Assembly: GCF_902488755.1 (NCBI RefSeq)
Contig: NZ_CABTXF010000012.1
Span: forward strand, 1 to 30,354
Length of the DNA: 30,354 bases
Direction of reading: 5' to 3'
Source: an uncultured Murdochiella sp.
GTDB taxonomy: Bacteria; Bacillota; Clostridia; Tissierellales; Peptoniphilaceae
Of this stretch, positions 6,527-13,773 are shown one piece after another; positions within the stretch are counted from its first letter, which is position 1, and each line of letters starts with the position of its first letter. The notes under the pieces are model-generated. The model did no database searches, had not been told where the DNA came from, and saw only the letters and a list, made by a program, of their open reading frames with translations. The translations under genes and the position numbers were made by a program.

Positions 6527-6620
6527 AAAAGATAGGCATGATGACCCGTGGGCAGTCCAAACGGGAGCCCATCTGAAGAGAAAAACGAAGACAATCTAAG
6601 CGAGAGTGAAGGGGGGAAGC

Positions 6621-7808
6621 ATGACACGCAGAGTATTTATTACAGGCGCCGTTCGTACGGCAATCAGCACAATGACCGGTGTTTTGAAGGATACGCCGGC
6701 AGTTAAGCTGGGGGAAATCGTCGTTCGAGAAGCAATGAAACGCGCCGGCGTTAAACCGGAGCAGGTTGATTTTGTTTACATGGGAAATGTCTTGCAGGCC
6801 GGTCAGGGGCAGAACGTAGCAAGACAGGTTGCTTTGAATTCAGGTCTTCCGGTAGAGACACCTGCTGTGACGCTGAACGTCGTTTGCGGCTCCGGTCTTG
6901 AAGCGGTCAACACCGCAGCGCGCCTGATTCAAACGGGTGAGGCAGATATTGTTATTGCCGGCGGTACCGAGAACATGTCCATGGCGCCGTATGCCATGAC
7001 GAAAGGTCGTTTCGGCTATCGCATGAATAATGCTACGATTGTGGACACCATGGTCAACGATGCCCTTTGGGATGCCTTTAATGACTTCCACATGGGCATT
7101 ACCGCCGAGAATGTTGCCGAGAAATACGGCATTACGCGTGAGGAGTTGGATGCATTCTCCGCACGCAGTCAAAATCGCGCAGAAGAAGCACGCAACGCCG
7201 GTCGTTTCAAGGATGAGATTGTTCCGATGGAAATCAAACTCAAGAAAGAAACGATCACCTTTGATACGGATGAAGGCATCCGTGATGGGCAGACGCCGGA
7301 GATTTTGGCAAAATTGCGTCCGGCATTTAAGAAGGACGGTATTGTGACCGCCGGAAACAGCTCCGGCATCAACAATGGTGCTTCGGCGATGGTGCTTGTT
7401 TCCGAAGAGAAGATGAAAGAATTGGGATTGGATGTCCAAGTAGAATGGCTTGGCGGAACGCTCGCCGGCGTACAGCCGGAAATCATGGGCGTTGGTCCCA
7501 TCGAAGCCACCAAGAAGATTTGCAAACGCCTGGAACTGCAACCCACCGATTTTGATTTAATCGAATCCAATGAAGCCTTTGCAGCCCAGTCTGTTGCCGT
7601 TGTAAAAGAACTGAAGTTGGATGAAGAGAAAGTAAATGTCAACGGCGGTGCGATTGCGCTCGGTCATCCGGTAGGCTGCTCAGGCGCTCGTATTTTGACG
7701 ACGCTCATTTATGAAATGTTACGCCGTGACGAAGCAGATCTGGGTCTGGCGACCCTTTGCATCGGCGGTGGCATGGGCTGCGCAGCGGTTGTGAAGAAGG
7801 TGAAATAA
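6621..7808 (+). CDS. thl: Acetyl-CoA acetyltransferase (thiolase)
   Basis: A 395-residue thiolase that condenses two acetyl-CoA to acetoacetyl-CoA, the first step of butyrate synthesis. The expected active-site residues are present: Cys89 in NVVCGSGLEAV (acyl carrier), His349 in GGAIALGHPVGCSGAR and Cys380 in TLCIGGGMG (general base). The cysteine pair 89/380 occupies the positions that form a redox-switch disulfide in the Clostridium acetobutylicum enzyme; whether it does so here cannot be read from sequence. The start at 6621 (MTRRVFITG) follows AAGGGGGG; the frame open from 6606 is upstream extension. crt follows after 2 bases. Confidence 0.95.
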   Translation: MTRRVFITGAVRTAISTMTGVLKDTPAVKLGEIVVREAMKRAGVKPEQVDFVYMGNVLQAGQGQNVARQVALNSGLPVETPAVTLNVVCGSGLEAVNTAARLIQTGEADIVIAGGTENMSMAPYAMTKGRFGYRMNNATIVDTMVNDALWDAFNDFHMGITAENVAEKYGITREELDAFSARSQNRAEEARNAGRFKDEIVPMEIKLKKETITFDTDEGIRDGQTPEILAKLRPAFKKDGIVTAGNSSGINNGASAMVLVSEEKMKELGLDVQVEWLGGTLAGVQPEIMGVGPIEATKKICKRLELQPTDFDLIESNEAFAAQSVAVVKELKLDEEKVNVNGGAIALGHPVGCSGARILTTLIYEMLRRDEADLGLATLCIGGGMGCAAVVKKVK

Positions 7809-7810
7809 CA

Positions 7811-8590
7811 ATGGCTATTCTTCAACGAGAGCGCAAAGGGCAAATCGAGATTCTCACGTTACATCGTCCTGAGGCATTGAATGCCTTAAATAGCGCAGAA
7901 TTGAAGGAATTAGAAAACGCAATTGATGCTATTGACCTTGACCAGGTGCGCGTGGTGATTCTTACCGGTGCGGGCGACAAGGCATTTGTTGCCGGCGCCG
8001 ATATCGCGCAGATGAAAGATTTGCACGAGGAAGAGGCAAGAGTGTACGCGCAATTGGGGCATCGTGTCATGCGTAAGATAGAGACGCTGCCTATTCCCGT
8101 GATTGCCGCGGTCAACGGTTATGCGCTGGGCGGCGGAAATGAGCTCGCCATGAGCTGCGATATTCGGTATGCATCCGAGGATGCCGTTTTCGGACAGCCG
8201 GAAGTGGGTCTCGGCATTACCCCGGGATTTGGCGGAACACAGCGTCTTGCGCGCCTCATTGGTTCACGTTCAAAGGCGAACGAGATGATTTTGGGTGCGC
8301 GAAACATTAAGGCAGAAGAGGCATTGCGCCTCGGCTTGGTCAGTGCAGTGTTTCCCAAAGAGGAACTGATGGCGGCGGCAGAAAAACTGGCGCAGGCGAT
8401 AGCGCAGAATGCGCCCATTGCCGTTCGCAAAGCGAAAGAAGTGTTGCAACAGGGCATGGATCTTCCGTTAGAAGAAGGTTTACAACGCGAAGTGGACGCT
8501 TTTGCGCACTGCTTTAGCACACGCGACCAAGTGGAAGGCATGACGGCCTTTTTGGAGAAACGCAAAGAGAAACACTTTACCAATCAATAA
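7811..8590 (+). CDS. crt: Crotonase / 3-hydroxybutyryl-CoA dehydratase
   Basis: A 259-residue enoyl-CoA hydratase family enzyme, the length of clostridial Crt. The oxyanion-hole region is GAGDKAFVAGADIAQM, and the two catalytic glutamates are visible: Glu111 in GGGNELAMSCDIR and Glu131 in GQPEVGLGITPGFGGTQ. It dehydrates (S)-3-hydroxybutyryl-CoA to crotonyl-CoA. It starts 2 bases after thl with only a weak AGGTG ribosome site, so translational coupling to thl is likely. The hbd gene that would make its substrate is absent from this cluster. Confidence 0.92.
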   Translation: MAILQRERKGQIEILTLHRPEALNALNSAELKELENAIDAIDLDQVRVVILTGAGDKAFVAGADIAQMKDLHEEEARVYAQLGHRVMRKIETLPIPVIAAVNGYALGGGNELAMSCDIRYASEDAVFGQPEVGLGITPGFGGTQRLARLIGSRSKANEMILGARNIKAEEALRLGLVSAVFPKEELMAAAEKLAQAIAQNAPIAVRKAKEVLQQGMDLPLEEGLQREVDAFAHCFSTRDQVEGMTAFLEKRKEKHFTNQ

Positions 8591-8599
8591 GCGAAAAAC

Positions 8600-8630
8600 G
8601 AAGAGACCCGTCTTCGGGTCTCTTCCTCTT
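8600..8630 (+). terminator. Hairpin terminator after crt
   Basis: GAAGAGACCCG and CGGGTCTCTTC form a perfect 11-base stem with a TCTT loop, followed by a poor T tract (CTCTT). It may act as a partial terminator that lowers bcd-etfBA transcription relative to thl-crt. Confidence 0.65.
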
Positions 8631-8639
8631 GACGCTTAT

Positions 8640-8685
8640 AGGATAATTTTTTAACAAGATTGGCGTGCTTTCCGCGGGGAAAGCA
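8640..8685 (+). promoter_or_regulatory. bcd leader: Rex-like half site and hairpin
   Basis: AGGATAATTTTTTAACAA (8640-8657) matches the clostridial Rex form TTGTTAANNNNTTAACAA at 11 of 14 defined bases, with a perfect right half. A perfect 8-base hairpin TGCTTTCC/GGAAAGCA with loop GCGG follows at 8666-8685, just before the bcd ribosome site. No clear -35/-10 pair was found, so a separate bcd promoter is only suspected. Confidence 0.3.
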
Positions 8686-8712
8686 GGAACCCGACACATG
8701 GAGGAGGAAAGA

Positions 8713-9852
8713 ATGGATTTTACGTTAAGTGAAAAGCACAAGATGGCGCAACAGCTGTTTCGTGACTTTTCTCTGGCAGAGGTGAAGCCGCTTGCCCAGG
8801 AAATCGACAAAGAGCATCGTTTTCCGGAAGAGACCGTTGCAAAGATGGCAAAATACGGATTTTTAGGAATCCCCTTTGCGAAAGAGTACGGCGGTCAGGG
8901 TTGTGATACGCTTACATACGTTTTGTGCGTCGAGGAATTGTCTCGTCTTTGCGCATCCACAGGCGTTATCGTTTCCGCACACACCTCGCTTTGCGCAAGT
9001 CTGATTGATAAGTTTGGTTCGGAAGAACAAAAGAAAAAGTACCTCGTTCCACTGGCAAAAGGCGAAAAATTAGGTGCCTTTGGTTTGACCGAACCGGAAG
9101 CCGGGACCGATGCTGCCGGACAGCAGACGACGGCTGTGTTGGATGGCGATGAATACGTCATCAACGGTTCCAAAATCTTTATTACGAATGCGGGATACGC
9201 GGATGTCTACTGCATTTTCGCCATGACAGACCGCACCAAGGGCAATCATGGTATTTCTTGCTTTATCTTGGAAAAAGGCATGGAAGGCTTCTCTTTCGGT
9301 ATCGCCGAAGATAAGATGGGCATTCATGCTTCCTCCACGCGCGAGTTAATCTTTAACAACGTTCGCGTACCGAAAGAAAACCTTGTTGGCAAAGAGGGCA
9401 AGGGCTTTGGCATTGCTATGGGCACATTGGATGGCGGCCGTATCGGTATCGCCGCACAGGCACTGGGTATTGCACAGGGTGCGTTGGATGTCGCGAAAGA
9501 ATATGTCAAAGAGCGCAAACAGTTCGGTCGTCCGCTCGCTAAGTTCCAGAACACCCAGTTCAAGCTGGCAGAGATGGAAATTGAAGTACAGGCAGCGCGT
9601 ATGCTCGTTTACCGTGCAGCCATGGCGAAAGATACGCAGAAACGCTACAGCGTGGAAGCGGCTACCGCAAAACTGAAAGCGGCGCGTACAGCTTCTTGGG
9701 TTGCCAACCGCGCAGTCCAATTGCTCGGCGGCTACGGCTACATGGTCGATTACGATGTAGAACGCATGATGCGTGATGCCAAGATCACAGAGATCTATGA
9801 AGGCACTTCGGAAGTTATGCTCATGGTGGTCGGTGGCGACCTGTTGAAATAG
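8713..9852 (+). CDS. bcd: Butyryl-CoA dehydrogenase (short-chain acyl-CoA dehydrogenase)
   Basis: A 379-residue flavoprotein of the acyl-CoA dehydrogenase family, starting MDFTLSEKHKMAQQLFRDF. Visible signatures are FGLTEPEAGTDA (FAD/substrate region), ITNAGYADVY, the RKQFGRPLAKFQ segment, QLLGGYGYM and IYEGTSEVML, in which Glu363 is the expected catalytic base. With EtfAB it reduces crotonyl-CoA to butyryl-CoA; in anaerobic Firmicutes this complex bifurcates electrons from NADH to ferredoxin. GGAGGAGG precedes the ATG at 8713; an in-frame GTG at 8665 lies inside the leader hairpin region and is rejected. etfB follows after 8 bases. Confidence 0.94.
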   Translation: MDFTLSEKHKMAQQLFRDFSLAEVKPLAQEIDKEHRFPEETVAKMAKYGFLGIPFAKEYGGQGCDTLTYVLCVEELSRLCASTGVIVSAHTSLCASLIDKFGSEEQKKKYLVPLAKGEKLGAFGLTEPEAGTDAAGQQTTAVLDGDEYVINGSKIFITNAGYADVYCIFAMTDRTKGNHGISCFILEKGMEGFSFGIAEDKMGIHASSTRELIFNNVRVPKENLVGKEGKGFGIAMGTLDGGRIGIAAQALGIAQGALDVAKEYVKERKQFGRPLAKFQNTQFKLAEMEIEVQAARMLVYRAAMAKDTQKRYSVEAATAKLKAARTASWVANRAVQLLGGYGYMVDYDVERMMRDAKITEIYEGTSEVMLMVVGGDLLK

Positions 9853-9860
9853 GAGGAATC

Positions 9861-10646
9861 ATGAAAATTGTAGTTTGCATTAAACAAGTGCCGGATACCA
9901 ATGAGGTGCGCATTGATCCCGAAAAGGGCACCCTCATCCGTGACGGCGTTCCCTCGATCATGAATCCGGACGATAAAGCGGCGCTTGAATTCGCGCTTTC
10001 CATTAAAGACAAAACACCGGATGCGCACATTGATGTCGTTTCCATGGGACCTCCGCAAGCGGAAGCGATTCTGCACGAAGCGCTGGCTATGGGCGCAGAT
10101 GACGCGTATTTGGTTACTGACCGTGCTTTCGGTGGTGCGGATACTTGGGCAACCTCTTCCACCATTGCCGCTGCCGTTTCTAAGATTGACTACGACCTGA
10201 TTATCTGCGGTCGCCAGGCAATTGATGGTGATACGGCACAGGTCGGACCGGAAATGTCCGAACATCTTGGCATTCCGAACATTTCCTATGCTGCCAGCTT
10301 AGACGTTGATGGCGACAGTGTTGTGGTGAAACGTCAGTATGACGATGGCTATCACATCGTGCGCGCCAAGATGCCCTGCCTCGTGACGGCGCTGCAGGAA
10401 GCCGTTTCACCGCGTTATATGACGCCGGGCGCTATTTTCGATTCGTTTGATAACTATGAAATCACCCGTTGGACCCGTGCGGACGTACCCGTTGACGATT
10501 CCAACATCGGCCTTGCCGGTTCGCCGACGCGCGTGGCGCAGTCCTTCCCGAAGCCGGTAAAAGCGCCGGGAATGAAGATTGAAAAAGGCGTCGATGAGTC
10601 GGTTCAGTTCATTATGGATCGTCTGCATGATAAGTACGTACTGTAA
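9861..10646 (+). CDS. etfB: Electron transfer flavoprotein subunit beta
   Basis: A 261-residue EtfB, starting MKIVVCIKQVPDTNEVRIDP and continuing GTLIRDGVPSIMNPDDKAALEFAL, the N-terminal pattern of EtfB proteins that pair with Bcd in clostridia. The nucleotide-binding region contains DLIICGRQAIDGDTAQVGPE. In bifurcating complexes EtfB holds the FAD that accepts electrons from NADH. The bcd-etfB-etfA order with AGGAGG sites and gaps of 8 and 12 bases supports a single Bcd-EtfAB complex. Confidence 0.94.
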   Translation: MKIVVCIKQVPDTNEVRIDPEKGTLIRDGVPSIMNPDDKAALEFALSIKDKTPDAHIDVVSMGPPQAEAILHEALAMGADDAYLVTDRAFGGADTWATSSTIAAAVSKIDYDLIICGRQAIDGDTAQVGPEMSEHLGIPNISYAASLDVDGDSVVVKRQYDDGYHIVRAKMPCLVTALQEAVSPRYMTPGAIFDSFDNYEITRWTRADVPVDDSNIGLAGSPTRVAQSFPKPVKAPGMKIEKGVDESVQFIMDRLHDKYVL

Positions 10647-10658
10647 GGGAGGTCAGGG

Positions 10659-11678
10659 ATGAATTTACAGGATTATAAAGGGGTCATGACCTTTGCCGAG
10701 CAGGTAGAAGGAAAATTGACCAATGTTTCGTTGGAATTGATCGGTAAAGGCCGTGAACTGGCGAAAGATCTGAATACCAACGTTACTGCCGTTCTCGTTG
10801 GGGAAAACATGGCGGATCTGGCGAAGACGCTTATTGAGTATGGCGCAGATCGCGTCATCGTGGCGGACGATCCGGAGCTCAAATACTATCGTACCGAGCC
10901 CTATACGCAGGTTCTTGCTAACGTCATTAACGAATACAAACCGGAAGCGATGCTGGTTGGCGCAACCGCCATCGGTCGTGATCTCGGACCGCGTCTTGCC
11001 GGTCGTATCCATACCGGTCTTACGGCGGACTGCACGAAATTGGAAATCGATGCGGAAAACAAAGAATTGCGCATGACCCGTCCGGCATTCGGCGGTAACC
11101 TCATGGCGACGATTCTTTGCTCCAAGCATCGTCCGCAGATGGCGACGGTTCGTCCGGGCGTTATGGTCAAAGAAATTCGCGACACGAACCGTAAAGGCGA
11201 AATCATCTCCTATACCAAGCCGATTGAGAAGAATAAGTGCTTCGTTGAGATTGAAGATGTCGTTAAAGCCATCCATAAAAAGGTCGATATTCAGGACGCG
11301 AAAATCTTGGTTTCCGGCGGTCGTGGTATGGGTGGCCCCGAAAACTTCAAGATTCTGCAAGATTTGGCAGAGGCTCTTGGTGGTGAAGTTTCCAGCTCCC
11401 GTGCTGCGGTAGATGCCGGATGGACACCCAAAGAGATCCAAGTTGGTCAGACCGGTAAAACCGTCCGTCCTACCCTCTACATCGCCTGCGGTATCTCCGG
11501 TGCTATCCAACATTTAGCCGGTATGGAAGAATCGGACTACATCATCGCCATCAATAAAGATTCAGGTGCGCCTATCTTTAACGTGGCGGATGTTGGCATT
11601 GTCGGCGACCTCTTCCAGATCGTGCCGAAGCTGACGGAAAAGGTCAAAGAGGATCGTGCGAAAAACGCGGAACAATAA
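10659..11678 (+). CDS. etfA: Electron transfer flavoprotein subunit alpha
   Basis: A 339-residue EtfA. The N-terminal domain includes MLVGATAIGRDLGPRLAGR and LTADCTKLEID. The C-terminal FAD-binding domain has VSGGRGMGGPENF, SSRAAVDAGW, GQTGKTVRPTLYIACGISGA and the strongly conserved AINKDSGAPIFNVADVGIVGD near the end. No extra N-terminal ferredoxin domain is present. It passes electrons between EtfB and Bcd. GGGAGG sets the ATG. It is the last gene before the terminator at 11719. Confidence 0.94.
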   Translation: MNLQDYKGVMTFAEQVEGKLTNVSLELIGKGRELAKDLNTNVTAVLVGENMADLAKTLIEYGADRVIVADDPELKYYRTEPYTQVLANVINEYKPEAMLVGATAIGRDLGPRLAGRIHTGLTADCTKLEIDAENKELRMTRPAFGGNLMATILCSKHRPQMATVRPGVMVKEIRDTNRKGEIISYTKPIEKNKCFVEIEDVVKAIHKKVDIQDAKILVSGGRGMGGPENFKILQDLAEALGGEVSSSRAAVDAGWTPKEIQVGQTGKTVRPTLYIACGISGAIQHLAGMEESDYIIAINKDSGAPIFNVADVGIVGDLFQIVPKLTEKVKEDRAKNAEQ

Positions 11679-11718
11679 CAGCGAACGAGGATCTTGCCAA
11701 GATACGTTCTCTATAAGG

Positions 11719-11752
11719 AAACGCCCTGCACTTCAGTGTGTAGGGCGTTTTT
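11719..11752 (+). terminator. Rho-independent terminator after etfA
   Basis: AACGCCCTGCAC and GTGTGTAGGGCGTT pair around TTCA with one internal mismatch region, followed by a run of T. It ends the bcd-etfBA transcript. Confidence 0.88.
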
Positions 11753-11816
11753 GTGATTGCAGGGTTTCTATTCGTTTGATAAGGTAAAACGAAGGAAATA
11801 TACGAAAGGAGACAAC

Positions 11817-12593
11817 ATGAAGTATCAACACGCTATTGTCCGCAAACCTGCTCGATCCATGGTCGAAGGCATTACGACCGGCATGTTTAGCACGGAAACG
11901 CCGGTATATGAAAAGGCGCTACAGCAACACGCCGCTTATGTTTCTGCTCTGGAGGAATTGGGCGTGAAGGTATTGGTATTGGATGCGTTGGAGCAATATC
12001 CCGATTCATGTTTTGTGGAGGATCCAGCGGTGGTCATGGCAGAATGTGCTATTGTCACCAATTCCCCAGCGCCATCGCGCCATGGCGAAAAACAGGAAAT
12101 TATTACTGCGCTACAAAAGTATTATTCTCCTGAGCATATTTTTTCGCTTACTCCGCCGGCAAACATGGAAGGGGGAGATGTCTTACAAGTGGGCAAACAG
12201 TTCTACATCGGGCTTTCCGATCGTACCAATGCGGAAGGCATACGTCAATTTTCCGCTATCGTTTCGCCATATGGCTATACCGTTACCGCAGTTCCCGTGA
12301 CGGAAGGGTTACATTTGAAGGACTTTGCGGTTTATTTGGACCATCGCGATCTTCTGGTGAGTGAAGCGATGAACGAACAAAAGGCTTTTTCTAATTTTGA
12401 TCGCTTTGTCGTTCCGCCAGAAGAACTCTATGCCATCAATAGTCTTTGGATAAACGGAACCGTCCTCGTTCCGAAGGGAAATCCTAAAACGCAAAAGCAT
12501 ATTGAAAAGGCGGGTTATTCGGTTAAGGTAGTCGATACCGATGAGTTCAAAAAAATAGATGGCAGTCTGACCTGTCTTTCTTTACGCTTTTAG
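11817..12593 (+). CDS. Dimethylarginine dimethylaminohydrolase-like amidinotransferase-fold hydrolase
   Basis: A 258-residue protein of the guanidine-modifying (DDAH/arginine deiminase) superfamily. It shows CFVEDPAVV near residue 65, MEGGDVLQVG, IGLSDRTNAEG, His166 in LHLKDF and Cys253 in SLTCLSLRF at the very C-terminus, the Cys/His pair used for guanidine hydrolysis. Its short length and the SLTCLS ending fit DDAH (dimethylarginine to citrulline plus dimethylamine) better than the ~400-residue arginine deiminases, but the true substrate is uncertain. AAAGGAG sets the ATG at 11817. An inverted repeat TTCGTTT/AAACGAA (11771-11793) in its leader could be an operator. It stands alone between a terminator and the next block. 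Confidence 0.8.
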   Translation: MKYQHAIVRKPARSMVEGITTGMFSTETPVYEKALQQHAAYVSALEELGVKVLVLDALEQYPDSCFVEDPAVVMAECAIVTNSPAPSRHGEKQEIITALQKYYSPEHIFSLTPPANMEGGDVLQVGKQFYIGLSDRTNAEGIRQFSAIVSPYGYTVTAVPVTEGLHLKDFAVYLDHRDLLVSEAMNEQKAFSNFDRFVVPPEELYAINSLWINGTVLVPKGNPKTQKHIEKAGYSVKVVDTDEFKKIDGSLTCLSLRF

Positions 12594-12677
12594 GTAGTAC
12601 GCATTGGTGTCGGTGACTATGCCTATCGACGCAAGGATGGTGTGTATGTGGTGTCTTTGGAGTGCTTGAAAAACTAA
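12594..12677 (+). pseudogene. Orphan C-terminal coding remnant (27 codons) directly after and in frame with the DDAH stop
   Basis: Straight after the TAG of the DDAH-like gene the same frame reads on for 27 codons to TAA, with the protein-like sequence RIGVGDYAYRRKDGVYVV and an end LECLKN. It has no start codon or ribosome site of its own. It looks like the tail of an unrelated protein left by a deletion or rearrangement. I do not recognise the family with confidence. A stop-codon readthrough extension is a less likely alternative. Confidence 0.4.
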
Positions 12678-12679
12678 CT

Positions 12680-12716
12680 AAGGAGGTCTCTTAACCGAAA
12701 ACCGGTAAAAGGCCTT
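12680..12716 (+). terminator. Possible terminator between the DDAH gene and the convergent repressor gene
   Basis: AAGGAGGTC pairs with GGCCTTCTT (two wobbles) and the loop holds a smaller ACCG/CGGT stem. The T-rich tail CTTCGTTT is weak. Position between two convergent genes supports termination, but confidence is low. Confidence 0.35.
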
Positions 12717-12781
12717 CTTCGTTTAGGGGAATAACGTAGCGCTGTACGTTCATGTTTTGTTATTTTTACTTTCTGTTTTAT

Positions 12782-13561
12782 TTACACACTTGCAATATAT
12801 AAACGAACCTGATTTTCATCACAATATTGTACATAGTCTTGGCGAGGAACAGAGTCGGTGATGATGCCGTCAAAATCACGGATTTCCGCAAAAGTTTTTA
12901 AGGCAACATGATCAAACTTAGAGCTATCTACAAGGAGATATTTCATACGGCTATACGCAATAATCTTTTTTTTGATCTCAAATTCGTCCAACGAAGAATT
13001 GCTTGCGCCATGAGTAAGATCAATGGCTGAGCAAGCCATAAAGGACTTTAGCACAGAGTTATAGGCTTCAATAGCTTCAAGGCATGAAGCTCCAACCAAA
13101 GAAGCCGTTTTGCTTTTTACAAGACCGGGAAGTCCAACAACAGTTAGATTGGGATATTCCAGACCGCGCAACAACACCAAAATGCTATTGGTAATGACGG
13201 TAATATGATGAAAAGGACGGAGGAAATCCATAATGGGAACCGTGGAGCTACCGGTATCGATAAAGATGATGTCATTTTCCTCGATGAAAGAGGCCGCCTG
13301 CTTAGCAATGATTTGTTTTTCCAAGGCATGCGCGGAGTGACGTTCTTCGTAGGACTTTAGAAGAAATGACCCTTCTTCCGTATTTTTTATTGATCGTGCT
13401 CCGCCGTAAACTTTCTGAATGCTCTTTTCGGCAGCTAACGCATCCAGATCGCGTCGAATCGTGCTGAGAGAAACCTGAAATTGATCGCAAAGCTCGTCGA
13501 TAGTAACAAGCCCATTTTGATCAATAAATTTTTCCAACTCTAATAAGCGCTCTTTTTTCAT
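12782..13561 (-). CDS. DeoR-family transcriptional repressor (IolR-like)
   Basis: A 259-residue regulator. The N-terminal winged helix-turn-helix is of the DeoR type (KFIDQNGLVTIDELCDQFQV then STIRRDLDALAAEKSIQKVYGGA). The DeoRC sensor domain contains IAKQAASFIEENDIIFIDTGSST, HITVITNS and LLVDSSKFD, a phosphosugar-binding isomerase-like fold. It is divergent from the aldolase/kinase/TRAP operon, so it very likely represses that operon and itself. B. subtilis IolR belongs to this family and is released by 5-dehydro-2-deoxygluconate 6-phosphate, the product expected from the IolC-like kinase here; the same inducer is an inference. The start codon at 13561 is preceded by AAGGAT. Confidence 0.85.
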   Translation of the reverse strand: MKKERLLELEKFIDQNGLVTIDELCDQFQVSLSTIRRDLDALAAEKSIQKVYGGARSIKNTEEGSFLLKSYEERHSAHALEKQIIAKQAASFIEENDIIFIDTGSSTVPIMDFLRPFHHITVITNSILVLLRGLEYPNLTVVGLPGLVKSKTASLVGASCLEAIEAYNSVLKSFMACSAIDLTHGASNSSLDEFEIKKKIIAYSRMKYLLVDSSKFDHVALKTFAEIRDFDGIITDSVPRQDYVQYCDENQVRLYIASV

Positions 13562-13607
13562 GCTTTATCCTTATCGATGTGCCCCAGTTCATGAACATAT
13601 TGCTCCA

Positions 13608-13728
13608 AATCTACTCACAATCTATCATAAGAAACCACAGATAGGCAATAGAAATGCGTTAAGACGGCATAAAAAGTTGAAAATTTGATTGACACGACAG
13701 GAAAACATTTGTAGTATATGAGTAGATT
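13608..13728. promoter_or_regulatory. Paired inverted operator candidates of the divergent repressor/operon region
   Basis: AATCTACTCA (13608-13617) and its exact reverse complement TGAGTAGATT (13719-13728) are 101 bases apart. The right copy lies 2 bases after the -10 box of the plus-strand promoter. The left copy, read on the minus strand, lies 6 bases after a TATGAT that could be the -10 of the repressor gene. Matching placement at both transcription starts is what a shared repressor would need. A further palindrome GTTCATGAAC is at 13587-13596. Confidence 0.5.
13689..13717 (+). promoter_or_regulatory. Promoter of the sugar-acid/inositol-type operon
   Basis: TTGACA (13689-13694), a 17-base spacer and TAGTAT (13712-13717), 57 bases before the first gene's start. 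This is the best promoter match in the divergent region and is followed at once by the candidate operator TGAGTAGATT. Confidence 0.75.
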
Positions 13729-13773
13729 GAATGAAAAACACTCAAATAGTTCATCACAAGAAAGGAGGAATGG

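Noticed and set aside
6540..6573. Possible H-type pseudoknot or riboswitch in the thl leader (CCCGT/ACGGG with GGGC/GCCC)
   Set aside because: The connecting loops would be 0 and 1 base, which does not allow both stems at once; no known riboswitch core is recognisable. Kept only as alternative pairings.
10665..11513. A 282-codon open frame on the minus strand
   Set aside because: Antisense shadow of etfA; no plausible start site and no recognisable motif.
13642..13652. Partial match to the B. subtilis IolR box (TAGGCAATAGA)
   Set aside because: Single copy, two mismatches at conserved positions and the consensus is quoted from memory; the inverted 10-mers at the promoters are better supported.
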